Source of the DNA: CAMCHP01 sp036835325
GTDB lineage: Bacteria; Bacteroidota; Bacteroidia; Flavobacteriales_D; Sanyastnellaceae
Length of the DNA: 26,901 bases
NCBI GenBank assembly: GCA_036835325.1
Contig: DAITMF010000044.1
Span: 1 to 26,901 of the forward strand
Reading direction: 5' to 3'
Shown: piece by piece, positions 1-9,328 of the stretch
Layout: every line of letters starts with the position of its first letter
Numbering within the stretch: position 1 is the first letter of the stretch
The notes under the pieces: model-generated
The model's database searches: none
What the model saw: only the letters and a program-made list of their open reading frames with translations
What the model was told of the DNA's origin: nothing
Translations under genes and position numbers: made by a program

Positions 1-2268
1 GCCGACGGCGAACTGCGCTTGGCCAACGTGATGATTCCTGCCTTGGGAAAGGCCACCGCATCCAACCTGGAAGGCGAATTCATCCTTCAAAACATTGAAC
101 CGGGCGAACACCGGTTAACGGTCAGGGCCATCGGGTGTGTGCCCATCTCCCAAACAGTGACCATCCGCGCAAGCGAAAATCTTCACCTTGATTTCACCCT
201 CCAGCCCGATCCGCTCCTGCTGCATGAAGCGGTTGTAAGCGCGACGCGAAATGCCGTCGATGCCTCCGAAGCGCCGGTGGTTGTAAGCCGCATCCATCCA
301 GCATCCATCCAAAACAACCAGGGCAATAGTGTGGCTGAAGTCCTCAACCTGTCGCCCGGCTTGCGCAGCGAAAACAACTGCCAAAATTGCGGTTTCACGC
401 AAGTGCGCATGAACGGTCTCGAAGGCAGTTACTCGCAGATTCTCATCAACAGTCAGCCCGTGTTTTCAGCGCTGGCCGGTGTTTACGGACTCGAGCTCCT
501 CCCTCCTGCCCTGATTGAACGCATTGAAGTGGTGCGCGGCGGCGGTTCAGTGCTGCACGGCGGCAATGCCATCGCCGGAACTATCAACATCATCACGCGC
601 GACCCCGAAGCCAATGCCTTCAGTCTCTCGCACCAGCACGGCCTCATCAACGGCGAAGCGACCGACCGCAGCACTTCGGTCAACGGCAGCATTGTGAATG
701 AAAAACGTACATCGGGCCTCTCCCTCTTCGGCGTCATTCGCCAGCGCGACCACTGGGATGCCAACGGCGACGGCATCTCCGAAATTACCTTGCTCGAAAA
801 CCAAACGGCCGGGTTCAACGCCTTCCACCGCATCCATCCGCGAAGCAAATTCACCCTGTCGGGCTTCGGCATCGCTGAGTTCCGCCGCGGAGGGAGTCAT
901 TTCGACCGAGAGCCCCACCAAAGCAGCATTGCCGAGCAACTGCGCCACCGTATGGGTTCGCTGCAAGCCGGATGGGAACACCAAAGCGCCGACTACCGCA
1001 ACAGCACCCAAGCTTACGTATCGGTGCAAACCGTTGATCGCGCAAGCTACTACGGCGGCGGCGGACGGCTCATCGCGCCGGGCGACAGCCTGACCGACGA
1101 TGATCTCATTGCCCTCAACGCCTACGGCCAATCAGACGACCTCACGGCCGTTGCCGGTGTGCGCCACACCCGCGAACTCACGCCTGATCTGCGCGTCACC
1201 ACCGGCGCCGAGTACGTCAGCAACCGCGTTGATGACGCCATGCCCGGCTACGGCCGCAGCATCGCGCAGCGCGTGCAAACCCTCGGTGCGTATGTGCAAA
1301 CCGAGTGGCAAATCACCAAAACATTGAGCACCTTGGCCGGCATCCGCGTTGACCATTTGGAGAGCGACGGCCGTTTCGGCTTCACCGATACCGTTGCCTT
1401 GAACGCGGTAGCACTTACCGTTGCCGTGCCGCGCGTCGCTCTGCGCTATGCACCGCATGATCGCTGGTCGTTCCGCACGGGCTATGCCGAGGGCTACCGC
1501 GGTCCGCAAGCGTTCAACGAAGACCTGCACATCGAGACTGTTGGCGGCTCAGCGCGCTTCACCGTGCTAGCCGATGACCTGCGCACCGAGCGTTCGCGCA
1601 GCTTCACCGGATCGGCGAATTACGCCGTCAGCAGCGGCCAATCGCAGTTGAACCTGCTCGCCGAAGGCTTTCACACCGTGTTGAGCGACCCGTTCATTGA
1701 GAGCGACCCGGTGGAGTTGGACAATGGCGCGTCGTTTGTGACCAAGCGCAACGGCTCGGGTGCGCGTGTGTACGGCGTGAATATGGAGGGGAATTTCGCC
1801 TTGCGGCGGACGTGGGCCTTGCGCAGTGGATTCACGCTTCAGGCCGCCCAATTTGATGAGGCCGAGGTGCTTTGGGAGGATGAAGCTTCAGGCCTTCCGG
1901 CGACCACGACCACGAATCTTTTGCGCACGCCGCGGGCTTACGGCTTCGCCGGTGTTACCTACGCCCCGCTGACCGGATGGAATGCCGCAGCTACCTTCAT
2001 CTACACCGGCAGCATGGATGTAGCCCACACAATCGACCCCGAAACCGAGTACACCGTTATCAAATCAACACCTGCATTTGGCGAAGTGAACCTGCGCCTC
2101 GGCTACCGGTTTGAGAAGGTTGAGGGCTTGGAACTCGGCATTGGGGTCATCAACGCCACCAACAGCTTCCAGCGCGACTTCGACAGCGGGCCTTTGCGCG
2201 ATGCGGGGTATGTGTACGGGCCGCTGCGTCCGCGCACATTTACGGTGCAGGTGAGTTGGGGGATTTGA
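1..2268 (+). CDS. TonB-dependent outer-membrane receptor, 5' truncated by window edge
   Basis: The frame is open from base 1, so the start and signal peptide lie outside the window. The visible part begins inside a carboxypeptidase-regulatory-like domain (about the first 70 residues, ending in a DFTLQPDPLLL-type strand). A TonB plug domain follows (VVSATR through VLHGGNAIAGTINIITRDP), then a long 22-strand-type barrel with alternating aromatic strands ending RTFTVQVSWGI. The plug contains a Cys pair in NNCQNCGFTQVRMNGLEG, which from memory recurs in a Bacteroidota receptor subgroup. By family the protein imports a substrate across the outer membrane using TonB-ExbBD energy. The substrate cannot be read from sequence, and no SusD-like lipoprotein lies next to it here, so it is probably not a SusC-type glycan receptor. 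The last residue is Ile rather than the usual Phe. The next gene is convergent. Confidence 0.93.
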   Translation, partial: ADGELRLANVMIPALGKATASNLEGEFILQNIEPGEHRLTVRAIGCVPISQTVTIRASENLHLDFTLQPDPLLLHEAVVSATRNAVDASEAPVVVSRIHPASIQNNQGNSVAEVLNLSPGLRSENNCQNCGFTQVRMNGLEGSYSQILINSQPVFSALAGVYGLELLPPALIERIEVVRGGGSVLHGGNAIAGTINIITRDPEANAFSLSHQHGLINGEATDRSTSVNGSIVNEKRTSGLSLFGVIRQRDHWDANGDGISEITLLENQTAGFNAFHRIHPRSKFTLSGFGIAEFRRGGSHFDREPHQSSIAEQLRHRMGSLQAGWEHQSADYRNSTQAYVSVQTVDRASYYGGGGRLIAPGDSLTDDDLIALNAYGQSDDLTAVAGVRHTRELTPDLRVTTGAEYVSNRVDDAMPGYGRSIAQRVQTLGAYVQTEWQITKTLSTLAGIRVDHLESDGRFGFTDTVALNAVALTVAVPRVALRYAPHDRWSFRTGYAEGYRGPQAFNEDLHIETVGGSARFTVLADDLRTERSRSFTGSANYAVSSGQSQLNLLAEGFHTVLSDPFIESDPVELDNGASFVTKRNGSGARVYGVNMEGNFALRRTWALRSGFTLQAAQFDEAEVLWEDEASGLPATTTTNLLRTPRAYGFAGVTYAPLTGWNAAATFIYTGSMDVAHTIDPETEYTVIKSTPAFGEVNLRLGYRFEKVEGLELGIGVINATNSFQRDFDSGPLRDAGYVYGPLRPRTFTVQVSWGI

Positions 2269-2291
2269 TCAGATAACTGAAGCTGCACGAG

Positions 2292-2312
2292 AATGACCCA
2301 TAGCGGTTCATT
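2292..2312. terminator. Weak hairpin between convergent genes
   Basis: AATGACC and GGTTCATT can pair around a CATAGC loop with one bulged base. The hairpin sits in the 55-nt gap between two convergent stop codons, where a bidirectional terminator would be expected. There is no clear U-run, so support is weak. Confidence 0.25.
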
Positions 2313-2323
2313 GTCACGGGAGA

Positions 2324-5233
2324 CTAGTTGCAGTATTGTCCGAACAGTTGAAGCATCAATAGTAAATCGTCGATGTTCACGACACCATCACCGGTGACAT
2401 CGGCTGAACAATCAGATATACAACCCAAATCTTGCAGCAGCGCTGATAAGTCGAGGATTGATACATAACCGTCAGATGAAAAATCAGCAATGCAGGGGTC
2501 ACAGGCTTCCAAACCCGTGTTCCCTCCCACGCATTCTCCACAAGGGTCGATAAAGGCATCACCATTGACAATGCCTGTGCAATCAAGGCAGCTTGTATTC
2601 CATGAAGGGTCGTTTTCTCCCTCATCGTAGCAATCGCCGCAGTCATCGAACGCACCGACAATGGTTAAGTGGAGGACGACCAAGCTGTCGCATCCGTTCT
2701 GTGTGGCTCCTTCCAAGAGATAGCTGGGCGCAGTGGTGCTTTCGTTGTAGGTATTTCCGTCGATCCATTCGAAGCTTCCACAGGCAACTTGTTCATCGAT
2801 TGACGCCTCCGGTATCGATACCGTGATGGCTGCGCAATCACCACCGTAGGTGCAGTTGCCTTGCCCCCTTACATAATACGTTGTTGTTTCTGTAGGAGAG
2901 ACAAGGATGGAAGAACCCGTGCCCAGGTAATCGACACCGCATCCATTCGCATACCAATGCCATTCTGCGGCATCGTTCAGGTTTCCGGAGTTGATACTCA
3001 GTTCAACCGACTGGCCAAGGCAGCCCGGCACCGTGTCGGCAGCGAAGGTGGGCAGATCGGGCATGGTGCACCAAGCGAATCGAGTAAGACCACGTGAATA
3101 ATGATCTGACACGACGCCATTTGACCCCAGCATGAGCAAACCATCTGAAACAGGTTCAATACCATAGCTAAGCCCCACGAATACCGGCGACCAGGCTGTT
3201 GGTATGCCGGTTACCATATTGACCTCCACAAGACTGGCGCGAGGCATTCCGAAAACTTGGGTAAACTCGCCAGCCATGTAAACCCGTCCATTCTGAAGAC
3301 CTATACCTCTTACCGACGCATTGGGGAGAGGATTCCAATTGGATGCGGCACCCGAATTGGCATCAACACGAACTGCATACTGGCGTACTTGCCCATTCAC
3401 CGAAGTGAAGGCACCACCAATGTACACGCCTTGCTCCGTTGGAGTGATGCAATGCGCAGTATTGTTCAGACTGGGCGCCCAATTGGTCACCAAACCGTTG
3501 TCCAATGAAACTGATGCGGCACGGTTTCGTGATTGCGAGCCGATGTTGGTGAATTCACCTACCAAATACACCAACCCGTTATGAATGGCCAACGCATTCA
3601 CCGTACCATTCGCATTTGGATTCCAAGACGAGACCTCACCTGTTTCGATGGAAAAACGACCAATACGGTTGCGCTGCACACCTCCCATTTGTGTAAATTC
3701 TCCGCCAACATATACGTTTATTCCATCTGTAGCCAGCGCATACACGGGATCTGAGATTTCAGGACAGTTCTCGAGCGGCTCACCGGTGATGCGATCGAAT
3801 GCACATAAATTCGATGACGACCCAAAAGATGCTGCACCCTCACCGCCAAAGTAAACAGCATCGTCTGTGAGTGCAACCGCCAGTACATTGAACCTTACGT
3901 TGGGTGCCCAATCAAGCAGCGTATTGGTGCTGAGGTCAAGGGCAGCAGCACGATTGAGACGAGTTCCATTCAGCAGAGAGAAGTACCCCCCCACGACCAA
4001 ACGGTCATTGGCCATTGCAAATTCTGTCACATCCCTATCAGCCGCCCGATGCCATTCCAATAACTCACCTGTAGACCGTGAAACGGCCGCGAGTGCATGC
4101 CGCGTGTAGGATTGAACACTTTTAAAATTCCCACCAAAAAACACCGTATCGCCATGAAGGGCAATGGCTCCAACGCTGGTTGGAATAGTAAAACTCCAAA
4201 ACGTCCCAGTAACGCTTATATCAGGGCCGATGCGCTCTCCAGTAACCAGACTCACCTCGGCGAGTCCTCGTGCAATCACACCGTTCAAATTTGTGAATTT
4301 GCCTCCCAAGTAAACGGTACTGTCAGTAAATGCCATGGAACGAACACTATTATTGGCATTCGGATTCCACGAGGTTGGTAGAGCGCTAGCAATGTCAATC
4401 GCGCAAACTCCGTTGCGGATAACTCCACCGATGCTTGTAAAATCACCGCCAACAAAGAGTAAGTCGTCGCGTACTTCCAAATATTCAACGTAGCTATTCA
4501 ATCCAGGGTTCCAGGCAAGCAACTCTCCGGTGGTGAGACTGAATGCTGCAAGTCCGTTTCGAGGAACACCCTCGATGTTTGTAAACGAGCCCCCAACAAA
4601 CAATGCAGTGTCGTTGCTGGATAACCAGATTCCTGCAGAATTGTTATAGTTCGGACAACTCCAATCGTACACTTCACCGCTTTGCAGATTTACTGCTGAT
4701 ATCCTTTGAAGCTCACCTGTGTGTGGAGATGTTAAAATAGCATCCACGAATAAGGTATCTCCTGTGCGGTACAATTCTTGCACAGGACCTTGAACAGGCA
4801 CTGACCAATCCATAATATTTCCATCTGAATCAATCCGTATGACTCGACCCTGCGGTATTCCATCAACAAACATTTCGTTTGACGCGCCAACAATCACGCC
4901 GCCACTGCCATCCTCACACATGGCTTGAACGATGTGGGTAATGTCTTCGTTCGAGCTGGTTCGGGCGTAATCGGCGTCAAAACTACCGTCCAAATGGTAC
5001 GCTCCTAACCTGTTACGTGGGGCTCCTAGGTATATGAATTCACCCCCTAAATACACCACATTGCTCTCGGCATCGTAAGCCGCTGCACGAATCCCTGATA
5101 AGGAAGGCGTAATCGGTGAATTGCGATCAATCAGAAGCTCCTGGCCCAGCACAAACTGTGGTATTGCAATCAACAGTGAACACACCCAAAGTGCTTCAAG
5201 TTGAACCTTATTTAAAAAACGAAAAGACACCAT
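2324..5233 (-). CDS. Exported multi-repeat beta-propeller-like protein with dockerin-like C-terminus
   Basis: 969 residues from the ATG at 5233. This start is preferred over the upstream in-frame ATG at 5332 because it places a signal peptide (hydrophobic WVCSLLIAIPQFVLGQ) at the N-terminus. About residues 45-735 hold 13-14 degenerate repeats of roughly 48 residues with the pattern VYxGGxFTxxGGxxRNxxAxxxxxTGxxxxWNP. This resembles the delta-60/DUF5122 propeller repeats of the T9SS gene at 7871. An Ig/PKD-like segment follows (TTTYYVRGQG), then a Bacteroidota surface repeat (GCDSLVVLHLTI), a Cys-rich CGECVGGNTG segment, and a tail with two EF-hand-like loops, DFSSDGYVSILDL and DVTGDGVVNIDDL, as in dockerins. 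I see no canonical T9SS sorting domain. It is probably secreted or surface-bound; ligand unknown. By eye it is richer in A+T than the receptor gene beside it. Confidence 0.9.
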   Translation of the reverse strand: MVSFRFLNKVQLEALWVCSLLIAIPQFVLGQELLIDRNSPITPSLSGIRAAAYDAESNVVYLGGEFIYLGAPRNRLGAYHLDGSFDADYARTSSNEDITHIVQAMCEDGSGGVIVGASNEMFVDGIPQGRVIRIDSDGNIMDWSVPVQGPVQELYRTGDTLFVDAILTSPHTGELQRISAVNLQSGEVYDWSCPNYNNSAGIWLSSNDTALFVGGSFTNIEGVPRNGLAAFSLTTGELLAWNPGLNSYVEYLEVRDDLLFVGGDFTSIGGVIRNGVCAIDIASALPTSWNPNANNSVRSMAFTDSTVYLGGKFTNLNGVIARGLAEVSLVTGERIGPDISVTGTFWSFTIPTSVGAIALHGDTVFFGGNFKSVQSYTRHALAAVSRSTGELLEWHRAADRDVTEFAMANDRLVVGGYFSLLNGTRLNRAAALDLSTNTLLDWAPNVRFNVLAVALTDDAVYFGGEGAASFGSSSNLCAFDRITGEPLENCPEISDPVYALATDGINVYVGGEFTQMGGVQRNRIGRFSIETGEVSSWNPNANGTVNALAIHNGLVYLVGEFTNIGSQSRNRAASVSLDNGLVTNWAPSLNNTAHCITPTEQGVYIGGAFTSVNGQVRQYAVRVDANSGAASNWNPLPNASVRGIGLQNGRVYMAGEFTQVFGMPRASLVEVNMVTGIPTAWSPVFVGLSYGIEPVSDGLLMLGSNGVVSDHYSRGLTRFAWCTMPDLPTFAADTVPGCLGQSVELSINSGNLNDAAEWHWYANGCGVDYLGTGSSILVSPTETTTYYVRGQGNCTYGGDCAAITVSIPEASIDEQVACGSFEWIDGNTYNESTTAPSYLLEGATQNGCDSLVVLHLTIVGAFDDCGDCYDEGENDPSWNTSCLDCTGIVNGDAFIDPCGECVGGNTGLEACDPCIADFSSDGYVSILDLSALLQDLGCISDCSADVTGDGVVNIDDLLLMLQLFGQYCN

Positions 5234-5393
5234 GCACAGTAGTTCAAAAGTTATTTGGAACCCGGATTCCAAGCGGTGACAAGTTAGGAAAGAGTTGATA
5301 AACCATTGAGGTAAAAACAATCTGTATTTCATCCAACACTATTTCACCCTACATTTAGGCATTATTCGTTTGTGTACTTAACCGCTTCTCTCG

Positions 5394-7721
5394 ATGACCA
5401 TTCGCACTGTACTCCTTTCAATTCTACTTTTCTTAGTCGGGTTCTTCTGTGCATTCAATGCTTTGGGTTTTCCGGGCTGCACTGATCCGTTGGCGTGCAA
5501 TTTCAATCCGTTTGCGACCGTCAACGACCTGAGTTGTGTGTATCCCGCCGAAGGCGAAGAATGTTCAACCGATTGCATCCACCCTGTAAATGGCGATGAC
5601 CAGTGTTATTTCAATGAGTTACCGAATTACACAACCTGCGGTAACCCGGTATTTCTCACCGACGCCACCTTTGGCACCGGGATCGCTGAGTGCACTGAAA
5701 TTGGGGTGTACGTAACAGCCGACGTACCGGGGGCTACTGTACAACCGGGTGACCTACACGCTGTGTTTGTTGCGCTTGAACACGAATGTGCGTATGACCT
5801 GCACATGGAATTGATCAGTCCGGATGGTACAACTGTTCTCTTCTGCGACTTGCCCAATCTACCCTGCCCCGATTTTGGTTTACCCGCAAACGATACGCCA
5901 GCCAATCCCGCAGGGCTGCCAGGAGCTTATTTTTGGTCGATGACAGGCACAAATCCCGATACAGTTGTCTGGCCGGTAACAAGCTACCCTTCTGGGGCTT
6001 TTATGAGCGCAAACGACTTAGACGCCTTCGTGGGAAGTCCGATTGACGGCGTATGGACCATCCGATTCTGCGACCAGATTTGGGCCTACGATGGCTACGT
6101 CTTCCATGCTCAACCCGTTATTGCCAACAGCACTGCCGAATGGGTTGATTTAAATGCATGTACAGCCGGATGCTCGAATCCGATAGCATGCAACTATTCA
6201 CCCGGTGGTTTGACCTACGAATCCAATTGCCTTCTACCCGGAGACACGTGCGATGATGGCGACCCACTCACTCTCTTTGACAGCCTTAACTCACAATGCG
6301 AGTGCGCAGGCGTAGTGGTTGAAGGCTGCCCAATCCCAGGTGCCTGCAACTACGACCCGATAGCGACTGTTCCGGTACCCTGCATATTCAATAATGATCC
6401 ATGTGACGATGGAGACCCTGACACCTTCGACGACGTCATTGTGAATTGCGAGTGCCAAGGTGAGCCACTTCCCAACTGCACAGATCCAAACGCCTGCAAT
6501 TACAACCCACTCGCCTCAAACGACGACGGAAGCTGTACTTACCCGGCGTCACCCAATGTAGATTGCGATGGAAACTGTATACTCTATCCCCATCCTACCA
6601 TCTCTGAATGCCTGTTTTTAGGCCCGCACGACTACGCGTGTACAGTACCCATTGCAATACCTGACAATCAATCCGATTGCCTTGTTCTGACCAAAGAAAT
6701 TACAGCCGTTTCATTCAGCACACTCATTACCCTAAACCCCCAAACATGGCCTCGGGTGTTCCTGAACATCGAACACGAATGGGTAGGTGACCTAGATGTA
6801 ACGCTGACCTCGCCCGATGGTGGGGTCATGGTACTCTACAATGGTGTTCCGCAAGATTCGGGCGTTTTGGGTGAGCCCTCTGCAGCCATTTCCGACGGTA
6901 TCCCGGGCGTTGGCTACGACTACCTCTTTTCACCCCTGCCCGGCAGCCTTCCGGAATGGGGCGATTACAACTTCGGTGTAAGCATTGATTCAGGCGTTTA
7001 CGGAATTGTCAGTGGAAACGCACTCAATAACGACCCCATTTACGGCACATGGACATTGACCATCTGCGATACAGAAGCCTTGTATGAAGGCTTCCTGTGG
7101 GATTGGCAAATTGCAATACCCGGATCTGAAAGCACAACCTTTACTCCGGTAAACTGCAACGGTTGTACCGATTTTATGGCCTGCAATTACGACCCACTCA
7201 TGACCATCAACGACGGTTCATGCGAGTACCTACCAACCTTCGAGATTTCAGGCAGTGATTTAGGTGTTGTTGGTGTGCCCGCTACCTACACCTACCCCTC
7301 AACCGAAGGAAGCACCTACCAATGGGCAGCTCAAGGAGGACAAATCACTTCGGGCCAAGCAACCACCGAGGTCACCGTTCAATGGATTGTAGATGGCGAA
7401 CGTAACATTTGCATCCAAGAAACCGATGCAACAGGGTGCACAAGTCTTCTAAACTGTAAACCGATACAGGTTGCGATGGATGTTACTGAGGTTCACTCGC
7501 GGGCTTCAATGCGCGTTTACCCCAATCCGACCAGTACTGCCCTGACCGTCGCGATTCCGACCTCATCCAATTACTTGGCAACATTGCACGACGCAAGTGG
7601 TCGACGTGTGCGTGAATGGCAATTAAACGGTACCACTGTCATCTCCACAGCTGATCTCGCAACCGGAGTGTACACGCTCATTGTTGGTGACTGGCGTGAA
7701 CGCATAGTGATTGTCCGCTGA
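5394..7721 (+). CDS. T9SS-sorted surface protein with two P (proprotein-convertase) domains and Cys-rich repeats
   Basis: 775 residues. The N-terminus is a signal peptide (MTIRTVLLSILLFLVGFFCAFNA). Five copies of a Cys-rich motif of the GCTDPxACNYNPxAxxDDGSC type start near residues 28, 259, 312, 361 and 590. Two P_proprotein-like jelly-roll domains, roughly residues 95-245 and 430-585, are recognisable from LEHECAYDLHMELISPDGT/GVWTIRFCD and IEHEWVGDLDVTLTSPDGG/GTWTLTICD. A PKD-like segment (about 612-700) precedes the C-terminal type A sorting domain (VYPNPTSTALTV ... LATGVYTLIV ... RIVIVR). By family the last domain directs export through the type IX system and anchoring or release at the surface. 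There is no protease catalytic domain, so the P domains probably serve as binding or structural modules. It is transcribed divergently from the propeller gene across a 160-nt gap. Confidence 0.92.
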   Translation: MTIRTVLLSILLFLVGFFCAFNALGFPGCTDPLACNFNPFATVNDLSCVYPAEGEECSTDCIHPVNGDDQCYFNELPNYTTCGNPVFLTDATFGTGIAECTEIGVYVTADVPGATVQPGDLHAVFVALEHECAYDLHMELISPDGTTVLFCDLPNLPCPDFGLPANDTPANPAGLPGAYFWSMTGTNPDTVVWPVTSYPSGAFMSANDLDAFVGSPIDGVWTIRFCDQIWAYDGYVFHAQPVIANSTAEWVDLNACTAGCSNPIACNYSPGGLTYESNCLLPGDTCDDGDPLTLFDSLNSQCECAGVVVEGCPIPGACNYDPIATVPVPCIFNNDPCDDGDPDTFDDVIVNCECQGEPLPNCTDPNACNYNPLASNDDGSCTYPASPNVDCDGNCILYPHPTISECLFLGPHDYACTVPIAIPDNQSDCLVLTKEITAVSFSTLITLNPQTWPRVFLNIEHEWVGDLDVTLTSPDGGVMVLYNGVPQDSGVLGEPSAAISDGIPGVGYDYLFSPLPGSLPEWGDYNFGVSIDSGVYGIVSGNALNNDPIYGTWTLTICDTEALYEGFLWDWQIAIPGSESTTFTPVNCNGCTDFMACNYDPLMTINDGSCEYLPTFEISGSDLGVVGVPATYTYPSTEGSTYQWAAQGGQITSGQATTEVTVQWIVDGERNICIQETDATGCTSLLNCKPIQVAMDVTEVHSRASMRVYPNPTSTALTVAIPTSSNYLATLHDASGRRVREWQLNGTTVISTADLATGVYTLIVGDWRERIVIVR

Positions 7722-7727
7722 TGCTGC

Positions 7728-7799
7728 TTTTTCTTCGCTGGGCGGATGTGCACTAAGGCACCCAACTAAATTTTGGTCGTTGAAATTGCGTTGGGCGCC
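7728..7799 (+). repeat. Copy 1 of a hairpin element behind T9SS genes
   Basis: It begins 6 nt after the stop codon of the P-domain gene. It has a conserved left part (TTTTTCTTCGCTG, GCGGATGTGCAC) and then an imperfect hairpin: arms 7757-7773 and 7783-7799, 14 of 17 pairs, 9-nt loop. The same element recurs at 9329-9400 with about 10 mismatches and one gap by hand alignment. A terminator or mRNA 3' stabiliser is plausible, but there is no strong U-run after the stem. Confidence 0.65.
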
Positions 7800-7870
7800 T
7801 CTACGGCAAATGCCCTATGGCGCAGCCCGTAAATCGCACCGACCTTTGCCCAAACCAATGTTTTCTCATC

Positions 7871-9298
7871 ATGATACGTACTGCGCTTCTCTCGGTAGCC
7901 CTTGCGCTCACCACAACACTTTCGGCCCAAGTGGGCACCATCGACCCCAACTTCCAACCCGGTAGCGGATTCGGTACCGGATTCGTCCAAGAACGCGTCG
8001 AAACCATCGTCCAACAAAACGACGGCAAGCTCCTCATCGGAGGGTGGTTCACCGACTACAACGGCACCCCCGCCAACCGCATCGTACGCATCAACCTCGA
8101 CGGTAGCATCGACAACAGCTTCAACACCGGCGCAGGATTCGACGGTTTCTCATCGTACGTCAAAGACATCGCTGTGCAACCCAATGGCAAAATCGTCGTG
8201 GTGGGCAACTTCCTCAACTTCGACGGCGTAACCCGCCACCGCATCGCACGGCTGAATGCCGACGGCACGCTCGACGATTCGTTCGACCCTCTGACCGGCT
8301 TCGACAGCGACATCAGCACACTCGCCCTCCAACCCGACGGCAAAATCATCGTTGCCGGCATCTTCTCGAACTACGATTGGCTGGGCAATGCCATCCCCTA
8401 CGGAGGCATCTGCCGCTTAAATGCCGATGGCTCTATCGACGACAGCTTCGATCCCGGAACCGGCTTCGGCAGCACCTCAGGCCAACGCCGTGTAAACAAA
8501 ATCGTACTACAGCCCGATGGCAAGATTCTTTGCGCCGGCCAAATCACCAGCTTCAACAACGAGCCACGCCTTATGGTGGCACGTTTGAATGCCAATGGCA
8601 GTCTAGACAGCTCCTTCGATCCGGGCGAAAACTTCACCCTCTTCTTCGGCTTTTATGGCGAAGCATCAGCCTTGGCACTGCTTCCCGATGGAGACCTAAT
8701 GCTCGGCGGCAACTTCGGTTACACCCCGGCCGGAAACAGCGGCTTGGTGCGTTTGAACAGCGACGGCAGCCATGACCCAACATTCGCGGCCAATGCCAGC
8801 GTTACAGCATTCACAGTGCAAGCCGACGGCAAGGTGATTGCCGCACGCAGCGGCCCGTACTTTGTCCGCCGCTACCTCGCCGACGGCAGCATCGACACCG
8901 GTTTCGAAGGCGTTGAGCTGAACGATTGGGCTACAGACATTACGGTCCAGTTCGACGGCAACGTCATTCTCGGCGGTTGGTTCGATTACAATCCCAACGG
9001 CATCATGCGCTTGATTGGCGACACCCCATCCGTGGGCATCGCCGAGGCAGAGGTCGCAAGTCCGCTCATCCTCTTCCCCAATCCAACCACCGACCGTTTT
9101 CGCTTAACGGTTGATGCCGCCTTACTGGTCGCTGCACCGCGTCTAACCGTCGTCACCCTCGATGGCCGCGTGGTGCTTGAGCGCACCATCACCGATGCAA
9201 CCACGGTCATCCCCTGCGCCGATTGGTCGGCCGGCACCTACCTTGTCGAGCTCACCGCCGGATCGCTGCGTGAGCTAAGCCGCATAGTGGTTCGTTAA
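7871..9298 (+). CDS. T9SS-sorted delta-60-repeat (DUF5122) beta-propeller protein
   Basis: 475 residues from the ATG at 7871. The in-frame ATG at 7817 is rejected because it would bury the signal peptide MIRTALLSVALALTTTLSAQ behind 18 residues. The body carries about seven delta-60 repeats with the textbook pattern LNADGSIDDSFDPGTGF ... VNKIVLQPDGKILCAG. These are expected to form a propeller-like fold. A C-terminal type A sorting domain starts near LILFPNPTTDRFRL and ends LRELSRIVVR, which marks T9SS cargo. The gene lies downstream of the P-domain gene in the same orientation, with a hairpin element between them, and a second copy of that element follows it. The function is unknown; family members are usually large extracellular surface proteins. 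Confidence 0.92.
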   Translation: MIRTALLSVALALTTTLSAQVGTIDPNFQPGSGFGTGFVQERVETIVQQNDGKLLIGGWFTDYNGTPANRIVRINLDGSIDNSFNTGAGFDGFSSYVKDIAVQPNGKIVVVGNFLNFDGVTRHRIARLNADGTLDDSFDPLTGFDSDISTLALQPDGKIIVAGIFSNYDWLGNAIPYGGICRLNADGSIDDSFDPGTGFGSTSGQRRVNKIVLQPDGKILCAGQITSFNNEPRLMVARLNANGSLDSSFDPGENFTLFFGFYGEASALALLPDGDLMLGGNFGYTPAGNSGLVRLNSDGSHDPTFAANASVTAFTVQADGKVIAARSGPYFVRRYLADGSIDTGFEGVELNDWATDITVQFDGNVILGGWFDYNPNGIMRLIGDTPSVGIAEAEVASPLILFPNPTTDRFRLTVDAALLVAAPRLTVVTLDGRVVLERTITDATTVIPCADWSAGTYLVELTAGSLRELSRIVVR

Positions 9299-9328
9299 AC
9301 AGACATTGCAAGCATCTTCTTGCCATTC

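Noticed and set aside
547..1131. 194-residue minus-strand ORF inside the TonB receptor
   Set aside because: Antisense shadow of receptor coding sequence, with low-complexity Val/Ala/Gly composition and no family.
5234..5332. Upstream start for the propeller protein at 5332
   Set aside because: It would place 33 residues ahead of a good signal peptide that begins at 5233.
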